Shown: one piece after another, positions 8,927-17,800 of the stretch
Numbering within the stretch: position 1 is the first letter of the stretch
Layout of the letters: the number at the start of each line of letters is the position of its first letter
Assembly: GCA_023412495.1 (NCBI GenBank)
Contig: JAEYNP010000087.1
Span: forward strand, 1 to 53,966
DNA: 53,966 nucleotides
Source: Pseudomonadota bacterium
GTDB lineage: Bacteria; Desulfobacterota; Desulfobulbia; Desulfobulbales; Desulfocapsaceae
Reading direction: 5' to 3'
Translations under genes and position numbers: made by a program
The notes under the pieces: model-generated
Told to the model about the DNA's origin: nothing
Databases searched by the model: none
What the model saw: the letters and a program-made list of their open reading frames with translations, nothing else

Positions 8927-10030
8927 ATGAATACTCTCGATACTCTTTATTTTCCGGGAACGGATATCCACTCGGTACGCCAGTATCCGCTGTTTCTCAT
9001 GTTTCAGAAGGTGCACCTCATCACGCCGGTGGAGGGTGACCCAGTGGAAGGAGGCAAAGAATCCCCCGATAGTTTCATTAAATCAGGCTTCTGTCAAGTC
9101 CATACTCCCTGCCCGCTGGGTGCGGACAGAGGTCGCTTCCTGAGGCTGGTGGAGGACATCAGGAACCGCAAGGACGACTATGCCTCCCAGCTCAGCTCGC
9201 TCACCCTGGCCGCCATGACCGGCGCCGGCAGCCCACCGGAAGACAGCGAGCGGGCCATCATCAAATCCATATTCGGCCAGGCGGAGGAAACGGCGCCGGA
9301 CCGGGACCGGGAAAAAGCCGATCGGCTCTGGCAGGCCAGGCTGGTGCTCGCCATCGGCGAACTCCTCGATCACGAGGAGGAGGAGATCGCCATGCATCTC
9401 GCCATGCTCGAAGAGGAGGAAAAGGATCTCTTCCAGGAGCTCCAGGGCGAGGACGAAGCACCCGACGAGGACAATCCCTTCGCCGAGCTGAGCCTCTTGA
9501 AAAGCAAGCTGCACGGCAGCCATGCTGGCAATCTCAAGAAGCGATTCCAGGCCTGGCGAAGCATCTATTCCGCCTCGGCGATGGCGGAGTGTCCGGTTCT
9601 CTTGACCCCAAGCCCCGACAGCGGCGATCTTCTGCTCGACCTGTACGAGAAAAAGACCGGGCATTCGGCCCCGCAGATGGCCGAACTTTCGCTGCCTGCC
9701 TTCGTCGGCTGGAACAGTGTCGAGGCCGGGCAGATCGTCCGGCAATTCGCGGAAAGGCACGGCGAACTGCTGTCACGGCTGGAGACGGCGCTCGATTCAC
9801 TGGCCGGCCGGGAGGCGACGATCGATGAGGTAAATGTAAGTCGGGAATTGCAAGAATTGAACCGCCTCTGGGAGAAAGTCGTGGACGGCGATTTTCCGGC
9901 CGAACGATACGGCAGGATCCCGGTCAAAATGTATCTCCTGCCGAAGATCTCCCCCTCAGCCCTCCTCGACAAGGCTCAGCCGTCCACAGCGGCTGCGCCG
10001 GCGAACACCCTCCTCGCGGTGATCGGCTGA
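8927..10030 (+). CDS. Conserved-looking hypothetical protein
   Basis: I do not recognise a named family for this 367-residue cytoplasmic-looking protein. The N-terminus has the pattern TLYFPGTDIHSVRQYPLFLMF, which resembles uncharacterised proteins of sulfate reducers and suggests the true start is near ATG 8927. The middle is helical and very acidic (two runs of Glu/Asp around residues 145-185). The C-terminal third contains alternating hydrophobic helices. There are no signal peptide and no membrane segments. It is divergent from the small membrane gene with zero intergenic space, and no clear Shine-Dalgarno precedes the ATG. A later start at ATG 8999 is possible but would remove the conserved-looking segment. 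Confidence 0.7.
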   Translation: MNTLDTLYFPGTDIHSVRQYPLFLMFQKVHLITPVEGDPVEGGKESPDSFIKSGFCQVHTPCPLGADRGRFLRLVEDIRNRKDDYASQLSSLTLAAMTGAGSPPEDSERAIIKSIFGQAEETAPDRDREKADRLWQARLVLAIGELLDHEEEEIAMHLAMLEEEEKDLFQELQGEDEAPDEDNPFAELSLLKSKLHGSHAGNLKKRFQAWRSIYSASAMAECPVLLTPSPDSGDLLLDLYEKKTGHSAPQMAELSLPAFVGWNSVEAGQIVRQFAERHGELLSRLETALDSLAGREATIDEVNVSRELQELNRLWEKVVDGDFPAERYGRIPVKMYLLPKISPSALLDKAQPSTAAAPANTLLAVIG

Positions 10031-10066
10031 GCACAGCCCTGGCACTTCATTCGCGTACCAGGCGCA

Positions 10067-10089
10067 GGGGCGAACCTTGTGTTCGCCCC
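10067..10089. repeat. GGGGCGAAC hairpin, REP-like, possible bidirectional terminator
   Basis: A perfect 9-bp stem (GGGGCGAAC / GTTCGCCCC) encloses the loop CTTGT. It sits between two convergent genes, so it can act as a bidirectional terminator. A near-identical hairpin with the same loop is found at 26551-26573, which marks it as a dispersed palindromic repeat rather than a unique terminator. No T-tract follows it. Confidence 0.8.
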
Positions 10090-10092
10090 ATC

Positions 10093-10120
10093 ACTCAGTA
10101 CTCAATACTCAGCACTCAGT
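10093..10120. repeat. ACTCAGT heptamer repeats (4 units)
   Basis: Four consecutive 7-bp units (ACTCAGT, ACTCAAT, ACTCAGC, ACTCAGT) form the complement of the ACTGAGN heptamers seen at 1-49 and 123-150. The recBCD locus and its two upstream genes are therefore bracketed by the same repeat family in opposite orientation. Confidence 0.85.
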
Positions 10121-10131
10121 CCTTGCTTTGC

Positions 10132-10614
10132 TCAACCCTTGCAACAAGTATAAGGATTGATAGTCAGCACAGGGCAATTGGCCGAACGGACCACCTTGCC
10201 GGCAACGCTGCCGAACATTATCTTCTCGAGCCCCTTGTAGCCATGGGTGCCCATGATAATGAGGTCGGCATTGACCTCGGCCGCGTATTCCACGATCTGC
10301 TCCGCCACATCCCCGACGAAGACCTTGTATTTGAGCTCCTTGACCCCGGCCTTTTTGCAGTACTCTTCTATCTCGCCGCAGAACGAGGTCATTTTGGCCT
10401 CCGCGCTGTCGAAGAGTTCGCTCTCCAGGGTCGGCATGGTCATCTGGGGCACGAAAAAGCCCGAGTAATCCTCGAAATTCTGCACCACGAAGACCAGATA
10501 CATCGACGCCCCGAATTTTCCGGCAAAGTAGGCCGCCGATTCGGCGATCAGCCGCGAGTTGTCCGAAAAATCGACGGGGGTCACCACATTTCTTACCTCG
10601 TTTATTATGCTCAT
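10132..10614 (-). CDS. Universal stress protein, UspA family
   Basis: This is a single-domain UspA-type protein of 160 residues, the usual length. The ATP-binding motif G-2x-G-9x-G-S is intact (Gly122, Gly125, Gly135, Ser136), so it belongs to the ATP-binding class rather than the nucleotide-free class. The N-terminus VVTPVDFSDNS is the typical first strand and helix. A very strong Shine-Dalgarno (GGAGAGGAGG) lies just upstream of the ATG. It is divergent from the MOSC gene and convergent with the upstream hypothetical gene. The C-terminus carries two adjacent cysteines (CCKG), which is unusual for the family. Confidence 0.93.
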   Translation of the reverse strand: MSIINEVRNVVTPVDFSDNSRLIAESAAYFAGKFGASMYLVFVVQNFEDYSGFFVPQMTMPTLESELFDSAEAKMTSFCGEIEEYCKKAGVKELKYKVFVGDVAEQIVEYAAEVNADLIIMGTHGYKGLEKIMFGSVAGKVVRSANCPVLTINPYTCCKG

Positions 10615-10728
10615 GCTGCCTCCTCTCCTTCATTTTTGGTTTTGATAAAGTCGACAACTTCCTTTTTTCTTTCATTTTCTCATACCACCGTCCCCGATGC
10701 AAGACTTTGCCGGGCCGGCACAAGCTAT

Positions 10729-10756
10729 TTGACAAATCACTGTTTCGCAGTATTCT
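10729..10756 (+). promoter_or_regulatory. Sigma-70-type promoter of MOSC gene
   Basis: TTGACA at 10729-10734 and TATTCT at 10751-10756 are separated by 16 bp. The MOSC gene starts about 60 bp downstream. The match to consensus is good, but transcription from it is inferred. Confidence 0.6.
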
Positions 10757-10814
10757 GAAATGCACACACTGTGGCATGAAAAGCTTAGCCGCCAACCCCA
10801 AAAGAGGATGTAAC

Positions 10815-11588
10815 GTGAACAGAATAAAGGCAATTTCCATCAGCGACCGCAAGGGGATCCGCAAGAAGAATATCCCGGCAACGAGACTCATTCCCGGCCA
10901 TGGCCTGGAGAACGACGCCCACGCGGGAAAATGGCACCGCCAGGTGAGCTTCCTCGCCGAGGAAAGCATCCAGTTCATGCGCGAAAAGGGTCTCGATGTC
11001 GTCGCCGGAAACTTTGCCGAAAACATCACCACCGAGGGCCTCGACCTCTGTACCCTGGAGGTGGGCCGGCATATCAGGATAGGCGAGGCGGAGCTGATCA
11101 TCTCCCAGCTCGGCAAGATCTGCCACACCCGCTGCGCCATCTACCATCAGGCGGGCGACTGCGTCATGCCGAGGGAAGGCATCTTCGGCGTGATCGTGAA
11201 AGGTGGCGAGATCAAGGTGGGCGACGCCATCGAGGTGGGCGACAAGATCTCCACCTCGGCAGCCATCGTCGGCACCCGCGAGACGGAGGAGACGCTGGGC
11301 GACCAGTTGAAAACGCTCGTGGAACAGAAGTTCAACCCCGCCTTCATCCGCTTCGACGTCCTCACCACCAAGGAAGGCGGCACGCTGCCCGCGATTCTCG
11401 AAGATTTGACCACTACCCAGAAAACCACCGATATCGTGGTCTTCGATCCGACCGGTGGGCTGGGGTTGGCCCTAGCCGGGTATTCGCGGAAAGACAACCG
11501 GCCGAATACCTATACCAGGGAAAACTCGACCATCCATTACTGCCGAACGCCGGCCGAGCTTGAAGGGATTGAAGCGGGAAAAGCTTGA
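10815..11588 (+). CDS. MOSC-domain protein with MogA-like C-terminal extension
   Basis: The first ~150 residues form a MOSC domain, the sulfur-carrier fold related to the C-terminus of Moco sulfurase: GHGLENDAHAG..HRQVS near the start and CHTRCAIYHQAGDCVMP later. The GTG at 10815 is chosen because GAGG lies 7 bases upstream and the product then begins NRIKAISISDRKG, as in related MOSC proteins. The last ~100 residues look like a degenerate MogA/MoaB fold: in DIVVFDPTGGLGLAL the PTGGLG replaces the usual TGGTG. The role is probably in molybdenum cofactor metabolism, but the substrate is unknown. Single gene with its own promoter. Confidence 0.85.
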   Translation: MNRIKAISISDRKGIRKKNIPATRLIPGHGLENDAHAGKWHRQVSFLAEESIQFMREKGLDVVAGNFAENITTEGLDLCTLEVGRHIRIGEAELIISQLGKICHTRCAIYHQAGDCVMPREGIFGVIVKGGEIKVGDAIEVGDKISTSAAIVGTRETEETLGDQLKTLVEQKFNPAFIRFDVLTTKEGGTLPAILEDLTTTQKTTDIVVFDPTGGLGLALAGYSRKDNRPNTYTRENSTIHYCRTPAELEGIEAGKA

Positions 11589-11785
11589 GCCCCTCCCCCG
11601 CCAAAACCATATCTGCTCCTAGCAACCTCAGAAATCCAGCGGACTCTGCGCCTCCTTCCTGGTGACGCTTTTTACCGATGGGTATACATCATGGTGGTCC
11701 GCACATCGCCTGTTGGTTCATGGAGGAGCTGGTTTAACAGTAACATTTGAATTGCTTGTTGCACCCTCAACTTAACGGAATAAAA

Positions 11786-12346
11786 ATGAATAAATGCCTT
11801 ATCCTTGTGGACCTTCAAAACGATTATTTCCCAGGCGGCAACATGGAACTTTTTGAAATCGAAAAAGCCGCTGCAAATGCGCAGAGGCTCTTGAATAAGT
11901 TCAGAAAAGAAAACTTACCAATCGTTCACATCCAACATATTTCTACTAGACCAGGCGCAACATTTTTCGTGCCTGAAACGCTCGGGGCAGAGATAAATGA
12001 AAGGGTTGCACCAATAGAAAACGAAAATATGGTGGTTAAAAACTATCCCAATAGCTTTCGAGAAACCTCCCTGCTAGAAATTTTAAAAGATCATAAAATT
12101 AGTAACATCGTCATCTGCGGTGCTATGAGCCACATGTGTATCGATGCAACAGCCAGAGCTGCGTTTGACTATGGCTTTAATTGTGTAGTTGCCGAGGATG
12201 CTTGTGCAACAAAGGATCTAATCTTTAAAGAAAGAATTATAAAGGCACTAGATGTCCATGCCTCATTTATGGCCGCACTTTCTGTTCCTTACGCTAAAAT
12301 AGAATCGACAGAGGGGATAATTAGGGACGGTTTGGGCCAGGATTGA
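11786..12346 (+). CDS. Isochorismatase/nicotinamidase-family cysteine hydrolase
   Basis: This 186-residue enzyme belongs to the isochorismatase-like hydrolase family. The triad is visible: Asp9 in LILVDLQNDYFPGG, Lys85 in VVKNYPNSF and Cys118 in GAMSHMCIDAT, so it should be an active amidase or hydrolase. The substrate is not predictable; nicotinamide, isochorismate or another small amide are all possible. ATG 11786 is chosen over an upstream start because it begins directly at the first strand. The gene is clearly more AT-rich than its neighbours and is followed by a MITE-like palindrome, which suggests acquisition by transfer. Confidence 0.88.
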   Translation: MNKCLILVDLQNDYFPGGNMELFEIEKAAANAQRLLNKFRKENLPIVHIQHISTRPGATFFVPETLGAEINERVAPIENENMVVKNYPNSFRETSLLEILKDHKISNIVICGAMSHMCIDATARAAFDYGFNCVVAEDACATKDLIFKERIIKALDVHASFMAALSVPYAKIESTEGIIRDGLGQD

Positions 12347-12390
12347 CAAATTAGCAATGAAATGTTTGTTGGATTCCTTGGATATGATAC

Positions 12391-12555
12391 CAGTGTCATG
12401 TCAAGTCTCAGATGTTGGCAAATCGCGCCGCAATTTTGGCTTCCTGCAAGGCACGACTGAGGGCGCATAGCAGCGCTATGAAACCGAAAGAGTAACGAAG
12501 TCAGGAAGTCAATACGGCAAGCGAGATCCGACAGATGAGGATTGACAGGACACTA
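12391..12555. mobile_element. 165-bp palindromic MITE-like element
   Basis: Two 81-nt arms form one long imperfect inverted repeat around a 3-nt centre (CATAGC-AGC-GCTATG at 12466-12480). The termini match well: CAGTGTCATGTCAA on the left against TAGTGTCCTGTCAA read inward from the right. There is no coding capacity. Full-length dyad symmetry, terminal repeats and location between two AT-rich accessory genes are what is expected of a miniature inverted-repeat transposable element. A TA target, as used by IS630-type transposases, is possible at the ends but not certain. Confidence 0.7.
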
Positions 12556-12629
12556 GGTTCCAACCAGAAGATTCACCGGCTAAACCGATGATCTTCATGT
12601 TATGCTCCAGACCAAAGGCGCATAGAAGA

Positions 12630-13157
12630 ATGAACCTAATTTTAGAAACACAGCGCCTAAAAGCATCGGAAGTGACCATCGATGACATTGATTTATTATA
12701 TCAAATGACCGGGAATAAAGATGTGATGAAGTACTTTCCGAAAACACTAAGCTATGATGACACCAAAAAAATGATCCGCAAAATCTTGGATCATTACAAG
12801 AAATACGGACATTGCTTTTGGAAAATCTTGTTAAAGCCAAAAAATGAATTTGTAGGTATTGCCGGTCTGCTTTATCAGGAAATTGATGGTAAAGTGGAGA
12901 CAGAGATCGCTTTTAGAATTAGGCCTGAACATTGGAACAAAGGTTATGCAACTGAGGCGGCCAATGCATGCAAGGATTATGGGGAAACTATCTTGCGGAA
13001 AAAGGGATTCATCTCCTTGATTCATCCCCAGAACAACGCCTCCAAACGGGTAGCACAAAAACTCGGAGCCAGAAGATCAAGAACTGTACTATTCATGGGA
13101 CATGAACACGAGGTCTATGTTTATCAGTACCTTAGAAATTCGTTTCTTGCTTTTTAA
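12630..13157 (+). CDS. GNAT N-acetyltransferase, RimJ/RimL-like
   Basis: This 175-residue protein has the order of a RimJ/RimL-type acetyltransferase: LETQRLKASEVTIDD at the N-terminus, then VGIAGLLYQEIDGKVETEIAFRI, and the acetyl-CoA-binding segment RPEHWNKGYATEA, followed by HPQNNASKRVAQKLG. It should transfer an acetyl group from acetyl-CoA to an unknown amine; targets in this group range from protein N-termini to small molecules. ATG 12630 is preferred because AGAAG lies close upstream and the family pattern begins there. It is AT-rich like the isochorismatase gene and stands alone between the MITE and a Fic remnant. Confidence 0.9.
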   Translation: MNLILETQRLKASEVTIDDIDLLYQMTGNKDVMKYFPKTLSYDDTKKMIRKILDHYKKYGHCFWKILLKPKNEFVGIAGLLYQEIDGKVETEIAFRIRPEHWNKGYATEAANACKDYGETILRKKGFISLIHPQNNASKRVAQKLGARRSRTVLFMGHEHEVYVYQYLRNSFLAF

Positions 13158-13248
13158 GAGCGAATTTCGTGAAGGTACTTATCCCCTATGCTGTTGGAGG
13201 GGGTGGGTGGGGCAAGGGGATTTCTCCATATCTGCGCAGAGGGCTTGT

Positions 13249-13407
13249 GAATTGCACGCAATAGCCGGTAAAAACGAAGCCCTTGCCTGGGGCAAGTTTC
13301 GCACCGGCTCTGTTACTATTGCCGGAACCGATTATATGCCGCCGAGTTCCGAGCAACTTCCCATGAACCAGTTTTTGCGATCATGCCTCGACGAGAGAAA
13401 CAATTAA
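13249..13407 (+). pseudogene. Fic-domain remnant
   Basis: The reading frame here gives about 52 residues ending at TAA. The segments ELHAIAG, WGKFRTGSVTIAGTDYMPP and SSEQLP resemble the part of Fic-family proteins (AMP-transferases) just before their HxFxDGNGR catalytic motif. The catalytic motif and the rest of the domain are absent, and no convincing start is present. It is read as a decayed fragment. It sits in the 476-base gap 13158-13633, where I see no intact gene and no clear terminator or promoter. Confidence 0.5.
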
Positions 13408-13633
13408 AATAATCTAAGAAGAGTAATTTTCGAGTCGGAGCAGATAACCTGCGAACAAAGATTTGAAGCGTACACAAGGAACACTGCAGGCCGCAGGCCG
13501 GTGTTAACGTAGCGAGGTGGCGGTTGCGCCTCATATGTCTCGGAGTGATCTTGCTGCTTCCGCCTGTGACATTACAGTTTGAGTGAAGATCGGTGCCTTC
13601 TCACCCTATGTGGGCCGACAGACCGGATTAACT

Positions 13634-14692
13634 ATGAGTAGGGTATTTATCTCATATCGACACAACGACTCGGAAGCCGACGCAGGGCGGCTCTACGACA
13701 CCCTTGTTGCCGAGCTCGGCCAGGAGACGCTATACAAAGATGTTGAGAACATCACCATAGGCAGTAATTGGAAGCGCGCCGTTCGCGAAGCTCTCGCTGA
13801 CTCTGCAGCCGTGCTTTTTGTGATGGGTCCTGCCTGGCACCTGACCCCAGCAATCGAATTCGAGCTCCAGCTGGCGCTCGCGAGCGACGTACCCGTCATC
13901 CCGATCTTGGTAAGGAAAGCTGACCTCTTGCGGCTGACGAGCGAGCTACCTGCGCCGCTTTCAGAGATCCGCGAGCGGAAGGCGGTCACGCTGAGCCATG
14001 CTTCGTGGTTGCGCGATAGTCGAGAACTCCTCGAGATGCTGAAGCGTGTCCTTGTCGACCCGGCTCGGGCACGAATTCTGATCGAGCCTCCAGACCCCCG
14101 TGTTCTCCTGGATGAGGCCAAATGGCCTGCCGTGAGCAACAGGGATCATCTGCTCACTTTTGCACAAGACTTGGCAGAGTGTCTGTGCGATCCAGACGTG
14201 AGAAAGAGCGCCGAAGCGTCGTATGATCAATTCAACGAGCAGATGTTTGACGACTATTACAGGAGGCACAACATACCGCCGGCTCTTCTGGAAGAAGTCC
14301 AAACCGGCCTCCAACGGTTGAGTATCGAGCAATATGTACGGGATCTGCTGGAGCGGCGTCCACCGGAGCGCGACTGGGAAGCCCTCGCCTCCACAGCCGC
14401 GAGCCTCGGGGAGTTGCTCGGTGACCAATCGATCGGGGAGAGAGCCTGGAACGAAGTTAAAGACATTAAAGAGGAAATCGCGGAACTCAGCAGAAGTAGG
14501 GGCGATAGCGGCAATCCCGAAATCATCCGTAGCTCTCAAGCAGCTCTGAATAGTATGGTGCGTTATGCCAAGGCGCGGCTTGTCGAGGAGATTCCCGGGA
14601 TCGATCAGCCCGGTTTCACCAAAATATACCCGAAGCGCGTTTGGCCGGGGGCGGCTTTCGGTAAGACAAAGCAATACGGGTGCGGGAGATAG
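13634..14692 (+). CDS. TIR-domain protein
   Basis: The first ~140 of 352 residues form a TIR domain of the type found in bacterial effectors: MSRVFISYRHNDSEADAGRLYDTL, then ADSAAVLFVMGPAW and the helix with Glu75 and Glu77 before DVPVIPILV. Bacterial TIR domains often hydrolyse or cyclise NAD+ in defence systems, and a glutamate in this helix is the expected catalytic residue. The remaining 210 residues are helical and charged, without a family I recognise. ATG 13634 is chosen because it begins the first TIR strand. No partner gene typical of Thoeris, CBASS or prokaryotic Argonaute systems is adjacent, so a defence role is only suggested. Confidence 0.82.
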   Translation: MSRVFISYRHNDSEADAGRLYDTLVAELGQETLYKDVENITIGSNWKRAVREALADSAAVLFVMGPAWHLTPAIEFELQLALASDVPVIPILVRKADLLRLTSELPAPLSEIRERKAVTLSHASWLRDSRELLEMLKRVLVDPARARILIEPPDPRVLLDEAKWPAVSNRDHLLTFAQDLAECLCDPDVRKSAEASYDQFNEQMFDDYYRRHNIPPALLEEVQTGLQRLSIEQYVRDLLERRPPERDWEALASTAASLGELLGDQSIGERAWNEVKDIKEEIAELSRSRGDSGNPEIIRSSQAALNSMVRYAKARLVEEIPGIDQPGFTKIYPKRVWPGAAFGKTKQYGCGR

Positions 14693-14813
14693 TGATAGGT
14701 GCCAAGGTGTTTCCATGCCATTCATCCACATCAAATCCCTTCCCTTCGACGGTGCGTTTCAGGCGGAGGAAGTCCTGGCAGGCTATTCAGGTATCACCGA
14801 TCGTCATTCCACC

Positions 14814-17800
14814 TCATGCCACTCCATCCAAAACCTCGCGCACCTTCCTGGCGAGAGCTTCCAGGGTGAACGGCTTCTGGAGAAAATGAACGCCTTCCTT
14901 CAGGACTCCGTGGCGGACGATAACGTTGGTAGGATAGCCGGAGATGTAGAGACATCTGGTTTCAGGAGACATGGCCGATATCTGCATCTTCAATTCCGGC
15001 CCGTTCATCTCGGGCATCACCACATCGCTGATCAGCAGGTGGATCGCATCGGGGCATTGCCTGACTATGCCGATCGCTTCCCCCGGTGTTGCCGCAGCCA
15101 GAACCCGATAACCGCGACTCTCCAACATTTGTCGAGCTATGTTCAAAATGCCCGGCTCGTCTTCCACCAGCAGAATGGTCTCATCTCCCGGGGCAATCGA
15201 TTCCACCCGGCATTCACGTTGATCAGGCGCGGCATCCTCCGCCATCCTCGGCAGGTAGATCTTGAAGCTGGTTCCCTGGGCAGGTTCACTGTAAACATTG
15301 ACGAAGCCCTGGTTCTGCTTGACAATACCGTAGACCGTGGCCAGCCCTAATCCGGTCCCATGACCAACTCCCTTGGTAGTGAAAAACGGTTCGAAAATAC
15401 GCTCCATAGTCGACTTGTCCATTCCCCGGCCATTGTCACTCACTGCCAGCAGGCCATACTTGCCCGGGATCGCTTCGGCATGGTCGGCGCAGTAGGTTTC
15501 GTCGATATCGATCCGGTGTGTCTCGATGGTGACCTTTCCCACGCCGGAAATGGCATCGCGGGCATTGAGGCAAAGGTTGACCAGGATCTGGTCAACCTGG
15601 GAGGGATCAATGAAGACCGGCAGAGGCTGGCGTTCCGGAATCCAGGCAAGATCGACCTCCTCCCCGATCAGCCGGCGCAGCATCTTGAGCATCCCCGCCA
15701 GGGTGTCATTCAAATCGATTGATTTGGGGGCGATGACCTGTTTGCGGGCAAGGCCAGCAGTTGTCGCGTCAGCTCGGCGGAACGCTCCGTCGCCTTGAGA
15801 ATTTGCTGCAGATGCAAGTGCAGCGGATGTCCCGGTTGCATCTCGTTCATAGCCAGTTCCGTCTGCCCGAGGATCACCGCCAGCATATTATTGAAATCGT
15901 GGGCTATGCCACCGGCGAGCCGGCCGATCGATTCCAGTTTTTGCGCCTGGTGCAGCTGCTCTTCGAGACGCTTGCGCTCGGTTATGTCTTCCTTGACCGC
16001 GACATAATGGGCAATGCGACGCTGCATATCCCTCACCGGAGCGATGGTGGCATGCTCCCAGAACAACTCCCCGTTCTTCTTTCGGTTGAGAAACTGCCCG
16101 CTCCAGACCTTGCCCGCACAGATGGTCTGCCAGAGTCGTCGGTATTCTTCGTCGGATGTTTTACCGGTCTTGAAAATCCGCGGATTCTGCCCCAGCGCTT
16201 CACCACGCGAGTATCCGCTGATCTCGCAGAACTTGCTGTTGACGAACTCTATCCGTCCTTTGGTATCGGTGATGACAATGGAAACGGGGCTCTGCTCGAT
16301 CGCCTGATAAAGTTTACGCAATTCCGCTTCCGCCTGCACCTGGCCGGTGATATCCTGCATCATGCCCAACATCCGGGCCGGACGCCCTGTTTCGTCGAAG
16401 GTTACGTTTGCTTCGCTGTGAATAAATCGCACTTCGCCGCAGGGCTTGACGATGCGATATTCGATATCATAACGCGGTCCTCCCTGCAGGGCTTCCTCGG
16501 CAGCCTGCTCGGCACGCAGTCGGTCTTCGGGGTGTATCAGACCGAGCCATCGTTCGTGCCACTGCTCCAAAGCGAAAACCGATTCCTGCTCGGCGATGCC
16601 GAAGATGCGGCAAGCCTCGGCCGCCAGGACAACCCTTCCCTCGGCCAGATCGCGATCCCAGTAGCCGATGTGGGCAATTCGCTGGGCCTCTTCCAGCTTG
16701 GCCAGATTATCTTTCAGTTCGCGATGGCTGACCAGGATACTTATCCCATCTGCCAGACGGCGGCCGATCGCCTCGAAAAGCCGCTCTTCCTCCACAGTCC
16801 ACCGGCGAACATGGGAGCATTGATGGATACCGAACTGCCAGGGCTGATCGACCCTGGGACAGATAGCCATCGCCAAGAAACATTTGATGCCGTATTGTTC
16901 GGCAATCTCGGTCGGCAGCGGGTTATCCGTTCCGGGTCCGAACCTGACCGGCCCCCTTGCCGCCAGCAAGCGACGCAGGCTCTCTGCACCCCCAGGATCC
17001 ATAAGTATCTTGACACCCAGCTCATTCACCCCGGGATACTCGGGCCGGGTACGCTCCATGGGTATCCACCAGCACTTCGCCCCGGGCGCGCAGGGAAAGA
17101 GCAGGTATGCCCGGTCACAGCCGAAGACCGACAGGACCACATCCAGCACATCGCTCATCATCCGCTCAAGGTCGTCCGCCCCCTGGATGGCCCGGTTGAC
17201 CCGATCCATGCACTCGAAAAAACGGAGATTGGCGTTACGCTCCTCCTCCGCGATCCTTCGCTCTGTAATATCACGTCCTATCGTCAGAACTCCGCTGATC
17301 GCACCATCATCTCCCCGCTCGGCGACAAAGCGGACATTGTGATAACGCACGCCCTCGCCCCGATCCGGCAGAACAAGATCCATCTCCGTCGCTGCGCCGG
17401 TTGCCAGCACCCCGGCGACCTTCTCCTGGTACGCCCTGACCTCGTCAATACCAGGCACCTCCAGTGGGGTCTTGCCAAGTCTTTCCGAGGCCGGCAATCC
17501 CAAAGTCTTTTCCAGGGCGGGGTTGATATAGACGGTTCGACAGTCGGCATCGTACCTCGCGATATTGTCCGGGCTGTTCTCGGCCAGGGTGCGGAACTCC
17601 CGCTCGCGCGCCCGCAGTATCCGGTCGCTTCGGGCACGCTCCAGTTCGGCCGCGGCACGAGTTGCCACCAGCTGCAGCAGTTGGGTTGCCGCCTTGGTGA
17701 CAGTGAGCGGCTCGCCGTCCATGACGGCGATCAAGCCGATCGGCCGGCCGAAGGAGTCCCATAACGGGATGCCGATATAACTCTCCACGCCCATCTCGGC

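Noticed and set aside
10615..10814. Molybdenum cofactor riboswitch before the MOSC gene
   Set aside because: The leader is only ~50 bases from the predicted promoter to GTG and shows none of the conserved Moco RNA elements that I could recognise.
11589..12629. Possible integron cassettes (isochorismatase, GNAT) with attC sites
   Set aside because: A few GTTTAAC/CTTAACG-like strings occur, but no paired core sites with the expected attC hairpin and no integrase. The palindrome at 12391-12555 fits a MITE better.
15710..15713. Programmed frameshift or two separate genes in the hybrid kinase
   Set aside because: No slippery sequence or stimulatory structure is evident, and the disrupted LLAFARKQ motif indicates a simple one-base loss.
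15761..17764. 667-codon plus-strand frame opposite the hybrid kinase
   Set aside because: The minus strand encodes recognisable PAS and GAF domains; the plus frame shows no motif.
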